In this document: piece after piece, positions 57,793 through 64,000 of the stretch
How the letters are laid out: each line of letters begins with the position of its first letter
Numbering within the stretch: position 1 is the stretch's first letter
NCBI RefSeq assembly: GCF_001956855.1
Contig: NZ_MTHD01000004.1
Coordinates: 1 to 64,000, forward strand
Reading direction: 5' to 3'
Source: Azonexus hydrophilus
GTDB taxonomy: Bacteria > Pseudomonadota > Gammaproteobacteria > Burkholderiales > Rhodocyclaceae
DNA length: 64,000 nucleotides
Translations under genes and position numbers: made by a program
The notes under the pieces: model-generated
Told to the model about the DNA's origin: nothing
The model's input: the letters and a program-made list of their open reading frames with translations, nothing else
Database searches by the model: none

Positions 57793-58884
57793 TCAGGTGT
57801 TCTGCACGACGATGTTCGGGAACTTCGACGTCATGTCCTTGGCCTTGTCGGCAATCTTGATCGCAACCCGGCGGGCGATCGTACGGTAGATTTCTGCCGC
57901 CTTCGAATCCGGCACCCCAACCACGGTCGGCTTGCCGCCGTCGGCCATCTGGCGGATGGCCATTTCCAGCGGCAGGCTGCCGAGGAATTCGACATCGTAG
58001 TCCTTGCACATCTGCTCGCCGCCACCTTCGCCGAAGATATGCTCGGCGTGGCCGCAGTTCGAACAGACGTGGATGCTCATGTTCTCGACGATGCCGAGGA
58101 TGGGGATGTTCACCTTCTCGAACATCTTCAGGCCCTTGCGCGCGTCGATCAGCGCGATATCCTGCGGCGTCGTGACAACGACAGCCCCGGTCACCGGCAC
58201 CTTCTGCGCCAGCGACAACTGCGTATCGCCAGTACCCGGCGGCATGTCGACGATCAGGTAATCGACATCGCGCCAGTTGGTCTGCGTCAGCATCTGGTCG
58301 AGCGCCTGGGTGACCATCGGGCCGCGCCAGACCATCGGCGTCTCGACATCGATCATGAAACCGATCGACATCGCCTGCAGGCCGTAGGCTTCGAGCGGCT
58401 CCATGCTCTTGCCGTCGGCCGATTCCGGCTGCTTGCCGGCCAGACCCAGCATCTGCGGCTGCGACGGACCGTAGATGTCGGCATCCAGCAAGCCAACCGT
58501 AGCCCCTTCCTGGGCCAGCGCCAGCGCCAGATTGACGGCAGTCGTGCTCTTACCGACGCCACCCTTGCCGGAAGCGACGGCGATGATGTTCTTGACCCCC
58601 GGCAACAGCTTGACACCCATCTGCACCGAATGCGCAATGATCTTGCTGTAGACGTTGGCCGACACGTTGCCGACGCCCGGCACAGTCCGGACAGCCGCGA
58701 TCACCAGCTTGCGCAGGGTATCGATCTGGCTTTTCGCCGGGTAACCGAGTTCGATGTCGAAGGAGACGTCGTCGCCATCGATCCTGATGTTGCGCACCGT
58801 CTTGCCGGCAACGAAGCTTTTGCCGGTATTGGGGTCGACCGTTTCGGCCAGGACATTCTTGACTTGCTGTTCAGTAAGACTCAT
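57793..58884 (-). CDS. apbC: Iron-sulfur cluster carrier ApbC (Mrp/NBP35 family)
   Basis: A 363-residue P-loop ATPase that delivers Fe-S clusters. An N-terminal DUF59/MIP18-like domain (about 1-85) precedes the ATPase with a deviant Walker A ([13 protein letters not shown]), [10 protein letters not shown] and the C-terminal cluster-binding pair in HVCSNCGH. Together with ErpA at the left end it represents part of Fe-S maturation. Own terminator follows. Confidence 0.95.
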   Translation of the reverse strand: MSLTEQQVKNVLAETVDPNTGKSFVAGKTVRNIRIDGDDVSFDIELGYPAKSQIDTLRKLVIAAVRTVPGVGNVSANVYSKIIAHSVQMGVKLLPGVKNIIAVASGKGGVGKSTTAVNLALALAQEGATVGLLDADIYGPSQPQMLGLAGKQPESADGKSMEPLEAYGLQAMSIGFMIDVETPMVWRGPMVTQALDQMLTQTNWRDVDYLIVDMPPGTGDTQLSLAQKVPVTGAVVVTTPQDIALIDARKGLKMFEKVNIPILGIVENMSIHVCSNCGHAEHIFGEGGGEQMCKDYDVEFLGSLPLEMAIRQMADGGKPTVVGVPDSKAAEIYRTIARRVAIKIADKAKDMTSKFPNIVVQNT

Positions 58885-58958
58885 GAGGGCTCCGGATGGG
58901 CTAGGGGCACGAAATACCCGACTGATTTTGTACAGTATATCCCAAGCCGGCGGAAGAA

Positions 58959-59642
58959 TCAGCCCGAAACCGTATCCAGACGGTAGCCCTGACCGTACAC
59001 CGAGGTCAGCATCAGGCCACTCTCGCCGGCCAGACCAAGCTTCTTGCGCAGACGGCTGGCGTGGGTATCGACGGTACGCGTATCAACATCGGATTCGCGC
59101 GCCCACACGGAAGCCAGCAACTCCTCGCGCGCCAGCACCCGACCGACATTCTTCAGGAAAACCACGGCCAGATCGAATTCGCGCTGCGTCAGGTCGATCT
59201 CCTGGCCAGCCAGGCGGATGCGCCGCCCTTCGAGATCCAGTTCGATATTGCCGAAACGCGCGACCTCCGGCATCCGCGACTTGCGCCGACGCAGCAAGGC
59301 ATCGACGCGGGCGAGGAATTCCATGTAGCGCACCGGCTTCGGCACGTAGTCGTCAGCGCCCATGCGCAGGATATCTGAGGCAAACTCTTCCTCGGTGCGC
59401 GCCGTGCACACGACGACCGGCACATCCCAGCCCTGAGTCTCGCGGATCTTGGCGACCAGCACATCGCCGCCGAGGTCCGGCAACACCCAGTCGACGACGT
59501 AAAAATCGAAGCTGCGCGTGTTCAACGCCTCAAGAAATGACTTCCCGTCGGCGAATACTTCAACCTGATAGCCTTCGCTTTTCAGCAGGGCTTTCAGCAC
59601 TTCGGCCTGGCTGCGGCTGTCTTCGATAACGGCAAAATTCAT
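58959..59642 (-). CDS. OmpR/PhoB-family response regulator, no adjacent kinase
   Basis: A 227-residue two-component regulator. The receiver has acidic pocket E7/D8, phospho-acceptor D51 (VVDWVLPDLGG), T80 and K102; the winged-helix output domain spans about 130-225 (RTVDTHASRLRKKLGL). No histidine kinase gene is nearby, so its partner lies elsewhere. It is divergent from metG and precedes apbC by about 70 bp. Confidence 0.9.
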   Translation of the reverse strand: MNFAVIEDSRSQAEVLKALLKSEGYQVEVFADGKSFLEALNTRSFDFYVVDWVLPDLGGDVLVAKIRETQGWDVPVVVCTARTEEEFASDILRMGADDYVPKPVRYMEFLARVDALLRRRKSRMPEVARFGNIELDLEGRRIRLAGQEIDLTQREFDLAVVFLKNVGRVLAREELLASVWARESDVDTRTVDTHASRLRKKLGLAGESGLMLTSVYGQGYRLDTVSG

Positions 59643-59811
59643 AGATCCTCCTGGAAGTGTGAATTCTGCCCACCCCGGCCTTCCAGATCAACCGACAAAG
59701 GCCCGTTTTTACCACTCTCTGACAAACGTTCACCTTTCACAACACTGTCGCGCCCGGATGCTTTTTCGTTCACCGCGGTAGAATTGCGTTTTTGCTTACC
59801 GAACACTGCCC

Positions 59812-61890
59812 ATGTCGCGCAAGATCCTCGTCACTTCCGCCCTGCCCTACGCCAACGGCGCCATCCACCTCGGTCATCTGGTCGAATACATCCAGACCGA
59901 CATCTGGGTGCGTTTCCAGAAGATGTCCGGCAACGAGTGCTGGTACGTCTGCGCCGACGACACGCACGGCACGCCGATCATGTTGCGCGCCGAGAAGGAA
60001 GGCATCACGCCGGAACAATTGATCGCCCGGGTGCACGGCGAACACGCCCGCGACTTCGGCGGCTTTGGCGTCGGTTTCGACAATTACTACAGCACCCATT
60101 CGCCGGAAACCCGCGAATGCGCCAACGACATCTACCTCAAGCTCAAGGCCGCCGGGCTGATCGAGGTCCGCACCATCGAGCAGTTCTATGACCCGGTCAA
60201 GGCCATGTTCCTGCCCGACCGCTTCATCAAGGGCGAATGCCCGAAGTGCCACGCCAAGGACCAATACGGCGACAACTGCGAGGTCTGCGGCGCCGCCTAC
60301 GCACCGACCGACCTGATCGAACCGTTTTCGGCGGTCTCCGGCGCCCGGCCGGAAATGCGCAATTCCGACCACTATTTCTTCAAACTCTCCGACCCGCGCT
60401 GCGAAGCCTTCCTGCGCGAGTACACGAGCAGCGGCGTGCTGCAGAACGAAGCCGCCAACAAGATGCAGGAATGGCTGGGCGCACCGGGCGAAAACAAGCT
60501 GACCGACTGGGACATCTCGCGCGACGCCCCCTACTTCGGTTTCGAGATCCCGGATGCGCCGGGCAAGTATTTCTACGTCTGGCTCGACGCGCCGATCGGC
60601 TACATGGGTTCGTTCAGGAACCTGTGCGCGCAGAAGGGCCTCGATTTCGACGAATTCTTCAAAACAGACTCGACGACCGAGCTGTACCACTTCATCGGCA
60701 AGGACATCCTCTACTTCCACGCGCTGTTCTGGCCGGCCGAACTGCAGCACGCCGGCTACCGCACGCCGACGAAGATCTTCGCCCACGGCTTTCTCACGGT
60801 CGACGGCGCCAAGATGTCGAAATCGCGCGGCACCTTCATTACCGCCGAAAGCTTCCTGAACAGCGGCCTGAATCCGGAATGGCTGCGCTATTACTTCGCC
60901 GCCAAGCTGTCGAACACGATGGAAGACATCGATCTCAACTTCGAGGACTTCTGCGCCCGCGTCAACAGCGACCTGGTCGGCAAGTACGTCAATATCGCCA
61001 GCCGCTCGGCCGGCTTCATCGCCAAGCGCTTCGCCGGGCAACTGGCCCCGGCCGACGAAAACCTGCCGGCCATCCAGGCCATCATGGCAGCCGCGCCGCG
61101 CATCGCCGAACTCTACGAGGCGCGCGAATTCAGCAAGGCAGTGCGCGAGATCATGGCCCTGACCGACGCCGCCAACCAGTATGTCGACAGCGTCAAGCCG
61201 TGGGAACTGGCCAAGCAGGCCGACCGTGAAAGCGAACTGCACGCTGCCTGCAGCAACGCACTCAACCTGTTCCGCCTGCTCACCGCGCTACTCAAGCCGA
61301 TCCTGCCGGTGCTTGCCGGCAAGGTCGAAAGCTTCCTCAACATCGCCCCACTGACCTGGACCGACACTGGCTGCCTGCTCGCCGGCGGCCACGCCATCAA
61401 GACCTACGAGCACCTGATGACCCGCGTCGATCCGAAACTGATCGAGAAGCTGATCGACGCCAACAAGGCATCGCTGGCACCGGAATCTGCGGTCGACGCC
61501 GTGAAAACGGCAAAAACCGCGGTCGCCGCCGCAGAGCCGGCCACCGATGCGGCGCTGTGCACGATCGACGACTTCATGAAGGTCGATCTGCGCATCGCCA
61601 GGATCGTCAATGCCGAGCACGTCGATGGTGCCGACAAGCTGGTACGCCTGACGCTGGATATCGGCGATGAAAAGACGCGCAACGTCTTCGCCGGTATCAA
61701 GGCGGCCTACGACCCGGCACAGTTGATTGGCCGCTTGACCGTGATGGTCGCCAATCTGGCCCCGCGCAAGATGAAATTCGGCCTCTCCGAAGGCATGGTG
61801 CTGGCGGCCTCGGACGTCGATGGCAAGACTCCGGGCATCTTCCTGCTGACCCCCGATGCCGGGGCCGAACCGGGCATGCGGGTGAAATAA
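59812..61890 (+). CDS. metG: Methionyl-tRNA synthetase
   Basis: A 692-residue class I synthetase: HIGH motif as HLGH ([13 protein letters not shown]), zinc knuckle [22 protein letters not shown] motif ([11 protein letters not shown]), anticodon domain, and a C-terminal Arc1p-like tRNA-binding domain (about 580-692; [20 protein letters not shown]). An alanine-rich linker (about 555-575) joins the last domain. It is the long dimeric form. A strong terminator follows. Confidence 0.97.
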   Translation: MSRKILVTSALPYANGAIHLGHLVEYIQTDIWVRFQKMSGNECWYVCADDTHGTPIMLRAEKEGITPEQLIARVHGEHARDFGGFGVGFDNYYSTHSPETRECANDIYLKLKAAGLIEVRTIEQFYDPVKAMFLPDRFIKGECPKCHAKDQYGDNCEVCGAAYAPTDLIEPFSAVSGARPEMRNSDHYFFKLSDPRCEAFLREYTSSGVLQNEAANKMQEWLGAPGENKLTDWDISRDAPYFGFEIPDAPGKYFYVWLDAPIGYMGSFRNLCAQKGLDFDEFFKTDSTTELYHFIGKDILYFHALFWPAELQHAGYRTPTKIFAHGFLTVDGAKMSKSRGTFITAESFLNSGLNPEWLRYYFAAKLSNTMEDIDLNFEDFCARVNSDLVGKYVNIASRSAGFIAKRFAGQLAPADENLPAIQAIMAAAPRIAELYEAREFSKAVREIMALTDAANQYVDSVKPWELAKQADRESELHAACSNALNLFRLLTALLKPILPVLAGKVESFLNIAPLTWTDTGCLLAGGHAIKTYEHLMTRVDPKLIEKLIDANKASLAPESAVDAVKTAKTAVAAAEPATDAALCTIDDFMKVDLRIARIVNAEHVDGADKLVRLTLDIGDEKTRNVFAGIKAAYDPAQLIGRLTVMVANLAPRKMKFGLSEGMVLAASDVDGKTPGIFLLTPDAGAEPGMRVK

Positions 61891-61900
61891 TCCCCGCCAG

Positions 61901-61931
61901 AAAAACGGGTCGCCAGCGCGGCCCGTTTTTT
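61901..61931 (+). terminator. Terminator of metG
   Basis: AAAAACGGGTCGC pairs with GCGGCCCGTTTTT with a small mismatch around CAGC, followed by a run of T. Confidence 0.82.
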
Positions 61932-61946
61932 GTTGCAGCGCAACAA
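61930..61946. repeat. Perfect hairpin after metG terminator
   Basis: TTGTTGC (61930-61936) and GCAACAA (61940-61946) flank AGC. It overlaps the end of the metG terminator and is the first of several inverted repeats in the noncoding region that runs to 62290. A second, TTAAAG-CGTTA-CTTTAA, lies at 61960-61976. Confidence 0.5.
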
Positions 61947-62017
61947 ATCCCGCCTACAGTTAAAGCGTTACTTTAAGTTAACAGGTCAATACCCACCGCC
62001 GCCTCAGGCTTTTTCAT

Positions 62018-62040
62018 CTATCCACAAAAGCTGTGGATAA
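62018..62040. promoter_or_regulatory. Inverted pair of DnaA-box-like sites
   Basis: CTATCCACA (62018-62026, one base from consensus) and TGTGGATAA (62032-62040, a perfect DnaA box on the minus strand) face each other 5 bp apart, with TATCCACA/TGTGGATA forming an 8-bp dyad. A third site, TGTGCATAA (62220-62228), also fits the TTATNCACA consensus. This does not look like oriC, which normally lies beside dnaA. No gene was found in 61891-62290. Confidence 0.45.
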
Positions 62041-62101
62041 GTCTGTTGGTTAATCCATGAATAAAGCGCTAAGTGACCGCCGCACAAGGAATTTTCCTAC
62101 C

Positions 62102-62120
62102 CTGCGCAAAACTTGCGCAG
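62102..62120. repeat. Perfect 8-bp inverted repeat
   Basis: CTGCGCAA (62102-62109) and TTGCGCAG (62113-62120) flank AAC. There is no T-run, so it is more likely a protein-binding dyad than a terminator. Confidence 0.5.
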
Positions 62121-62290
62121 AACAGTAAGCCATTGATTACAAAAGACTTGGAAAAAACCAACAGGAATTTATCAAATTCATCAGCGCGAAATGCGACAAG
62201 CAGGCAGCGACGGAAAAACTGTGCATAACTCAAACAGAAGAAGCCCGTCTGTCAAGTCCTTTAAACGATTTTTTTCGGCATAATGAAGAC

Positions 62291-62557
62291 ATGCCCCGTC
62301 CCGCCACTCATCCCGTTGCCCGCCTCAGCCCAAAGCTCGCGCTCTACTTGTGCGCCGACCTCTTCGGCTTTCTCTGCCTGGCCCTCGGCGTCGCCTGGTT
62401 CGCCGGCGGCCCCGGCGTGATTTTTGACCATTTTCCCCGGTCGACCGCAGAAGCGGCCGCCAGTGCTACCGGCGGCATCGTCGTCATCGGCTGGGCGATC
62501 AGCCGCATCCTGCGCGAACTGGCCAGGCTCGCGCCACCGCCAGCCAGCGACGATTAA
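62291..62557 (+). CDS. Small predicted membrane protein, unknown function
   Basis: An 88-residue protein with two predicted membrane helices (about 14-40 and 58-76) joined by a short loop. I recognise no family. CATAAT (62279-62284) lies only a few bases before the ATG, so it might be leaderless or weakly expressed. Its stop codon shares bases with the stop of the converging RHH gene. Confidence 0.6.
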   Translation: MPRPATHPVARLSPKLALYLCADLFGFLCLALGVAWFAGGPGVIFDHFPRSTAEAAASATGGIVVIGWAISRILRELARLAPPPASDD

Positions 62558-62745
62558 TCCGCCTTGGCGGATGCCTTCAGCCAGTCCGGCAACTCGCGCT
62601 CGCCGGCATTATCGATGACGTACTGACGGATCAGCTTGCGGACAACCTGCGATGGTGTCAGGTCCTGTGCTGCGCAGATTTCCTCGAAAATTTCCTTCTT
62701 TCGCGGATCGATCAGCAGGGTCAGGCGGGCAGTGCGTTTCTCCAT
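62554..62745 (-). CDS. Ribbon-helix-helix (CopG-type) DNA-binding protein
   Basis: A 63-residue protein with the RHH pattern: a beta-strand (RTARLTLLIDP), helix A (RKKEIFEEICAAQDL), the turn TPSQ and helix B (VVRKLIRQYV). Such dimers bind short repeated operators. No toxin gene is adjacent on the same strand, so it is probably a regulator and not an antitoxin. It is divergent from the SulP gene, with repeats between them that could be its operator. Confidence 0.8.
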   Translation of the reverse strand: MEKRTARLTLLIDPRKKEIFEEICAAQDLTPSQVVRKLIRQYVIDNAGERELPDWLKASAKAD

Positions 62746-62777
62746 GATGCTCTCTTGTTGTATTCATCTGCGACGAT

Positions 62778-62796
62778 ATTAACATGTGATTAACAT
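62778..62796. promoter_or_regulatory. Direct repeats, candidate RHH operator
   Basis: ATTAACAT occurs at 62778-62785 and 62789-62796, an 11-bp period (one helical turn), with a partial third copy (ATTAAT, 62802-62807). The second copy shares one base with the SulP -35 box. Spacing and position suit binding by a ribbon-helix-helix dimer pair. Confidence 0.5.
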
Positions 62797-62823
62797 TGAC
62801 GATTAATCCAGCACCCATATAAT
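62796..62823 (+). promoter_or_regulatory. Promoter of the SulP gene
   Basis: TTGACG (62796-62801), 16-nt spacer, TATAAT (62818-62823), 27 bp ahead of the ATG. A strong sigma-70 match. Confidence 0.75.
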
Positions 62824-62850
62824 GCAGCACTCTTCCCCCGAGCGCGCGTC

Positions 62851-64000
62851 ATGAAAATCGCCTTCCGCCCCAAGCTGCTGGACTGCCTGCCCGGCTACGA
62901 TCGCGCGCAATTCGGCAAGGACCTGGCCGCGGGCATCACCGTCGGCGTCCTCGCGCTGCCCCTGGCGATGGCCTTCGCCATCGCGTCGGGTGTTTCGCCG
63001 ACGGCCGGCATCTGGACCGCCATCGTCGCCGGTTTCATCACCGCCCTGCTCGGTGGCTCGCGCGTCCAGATCGGCGGACCGACCGGGGCCTTCATTCCCA
63101 TCGTCTACGGCATCGTCGTCGCCCACGGCTACGGCAACCTGCTCGGCGCCACCATGCTCGCCGGCGTCATGCTGCTGGCCATGGGGCTGGCACGGATGGG
63201 GCAGTTGATCCGCTTCATTCCGGTCACTGTCGTCATCGGTTTCACCAACGGCATCGCCGTGGTCATCTTCATGGCCCAGATCAAGGATTTCTTCGGCCTG
63301 CAGATTGCCAGCCTGCCGGCCGAGTTTTTTGCCCGGATCAAGATCCTCGCGGCGCACGCCCATACGGTTGACCTGCCGACGCTGGCGCTGTCCGTGGCCT
63401 GCTTCATTTTCCTGCTGTCGTACAACCGCCTGGCCCAGCATGTCGCACTGATGCGCCGGGCGCCGGGCCCGCTCGCCGTGCTCGTCGTCGGCACGCTCGC
63501 CGCCTGGGCGCTGGACCTGCCGGTGGAGACCATCGGCAGCCGGTTCAACGGCATCCCGCAGGAGCTGCCGGCATTCGGCCTGCCCGATGTGTCGATCCAC
63601 GATTTCGGCAAGCTGATCTCGCCGGCGATCACCATCGCCCTGCTCGGCGCCATCGAATCACTGCTCTCGGCGCGCGTTGCCGACAGCCAGATCGACGACC
63701 GTCACGATCCCAACCAGGAACTGGTGGCACAGGGCCTGTCCAATATCGCCGCCCCGCTGTTCGGCGGTTTTGCCGCCACCGGCGCCATCGCCCGCACCTC
63801 GACCAACGTCAAATCCGGTGGCCGCACACCGATTGCCGGCATGATCCATTCGGTCACCCTGCTCGGCATCGTCCTGATCGCCGCGCCGCTGGCTGCCTAC
63901 GTGCCGCTGGCAACGCTGTCCGCCATCGTCATGGTGGTTGCCATCAACATGGGCGAATGGCATGAGTTCAAGGAACTGCGTCGCTATTCGTGGAACTACC
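62851..64000 (+). CDS. SulP family inorganic anion transporter (cut by window end)
   Basis: The reading frame is open from ATG 62851 to the window end (383 codons). It encodes a SulP/SLC26-type transporter: LAAGITVGVLALPLAMAFAI near the start, GGPTGAFIPIVYGIV, and later AITIALLGAIESLLSA with GGFAATGAIARTSTN. About nine to eleven membrane helices are seen. The C-terminal STAS domain would lie past the window. It may carry sulfate or bicarbonate; substrate not determinable here. Divergent from the RHH regulator. Confidence 0.9.
   Translation, partial: MKIAFRPKLLDCLPGYDRAQFGKDLAAGITVGVLALPLAMAFAIASGVSPTAGIWTAIVAGFITALLGGSRVQIGGPTGAFIPIVYGIVVAHGYGNLLGATMLAGVMLLAMGLARMGQLIRFIPVTVVIGFTNGIAVVIFMAQIKDFFGLQIASLPAEFFARIKILAAHAHTVDLPTLALSVACFIFLLSYNRLAQHVALMRRAPGPLAVLVVGTLAAWALDLPVETIGSRFNGIPQELPAFGLPDVSIHDFGKLISPAITIALLGAIESLLSARVADSQIDDRHDPNQELVAQGLSNIAAPLFGGFAATGAIARTSTNVKSGGRTPIAGMIHSVTLLGIVLIAAPLAAYVPLATLSAIVMVVAINMGEWHEFKELRRYSWNY

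Noticed and set aside
59770-61242. 490-codon minus-strand open frame opposite metG
   Set aside because: Shadow of metG with no motif.
61930-62290. Chromosomal replication origin
   Set aside because: DnaA-like boxes are present, but only three, with no dnaA/dnaN/rpmH neighbours and no clear AT-rich unwinding element.
62554-62745. Toxin-antitoxin system around the RHH gene
   Set aside because: The neighbouring small gene (62291) is on the opposite strand, converges with it and encodes a two-helix membrane protein; there is no same-strand toxin-like gene.

Overview
The window is a gene-dense, GC-rich stretch of bacterial chromosome. The gene set (ErpA, Coq7 ubiquinone hydroxylase, CNP1-like protein, aspS next to DUF502 and FmdB, ApbC next to dCTP deaminase and an Orn/Lys/Arg decarboxylase) and the local gene orders are those of a betaproteobacterium. 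My best guess is Rhodocyclales (Dechloromonas/Azonexus-like), inferred from gene content and not from a database match. No prophage, insertion sequence, CRISPR array or tRNA gene was recognised. Almost every base is covered by a housekeeping gene.

Left part (1-13.1 kb): the leader and two tandem promoters of a leftward rRNA operon that lies outside the window, a divergent M23 peptidase, erpA, a bactofilin with its coiled-coil membrane neighbour, rpsI-rplM, a 0.5-kb AT-rich gap with a likely small RNA, OsmC, coq7/CNP1/rppH, proS, a lytic transglycosylase, ffh, a YpjD-like protein and a CNNM/CBS transporter. At 13.1-17 kb follow the type IV pilus genes pilB-pilC-pilD. At 17-23.6 kb come fmdB, DUF502, aspS, a barnase-type secreted RNase with a barstar, nudB, hsp20 behind a near-perfect sigma-32 promoter, argB, a pyrimidine nucleotidase-like HAD protein and slmA.

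Middle part (23.7-46.9 kb): hemB-engB, cytochrome c4, CBS and HDOD proteins, msrQ without msrP, bioB-bioC, comF, trmL, and a six-gene leftward operon (ArsR regulator, rhodanese, glutaredoxin, secB, SH3 protein, gpsA) that looks organised around thiol or sulfane-sulfur chemistry. Then envC-ctpA, an unknown gene, a MoeB/ThiF protein, ribD/nrdR/glyA/phosphatase/TRAP binding protein, a DUF294 nucleotidyltransferase-like protein with an apparent CTG start, and pmbA/darP/mog.

Right part (46.9-64 kb): a large PilZ-motif protein, thyA-pgi-folA, a compact three-gene surface cassette (FecR domain protein, Slam-like TPR/beta-barrel, FecR domain fused to a TbpB-like barrel) behind an Orn/Lys/Arg decarboxylase, dcd, apbC, an orphan response regulator, metG, a 0.4-kb noncoding region with DnaA-box-like sites and three perfect hairpins, and a ribbon-helix-helix regulator divergent from a SulP transporter cut by the window end.

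The least explained items are the FecR/Slam-like cassette, the small RNA candidate upstream of rplM, the decamer TGCGGTCGAC found 17 times in 64 kb, and the DnaA-box/hairpin region after metG.
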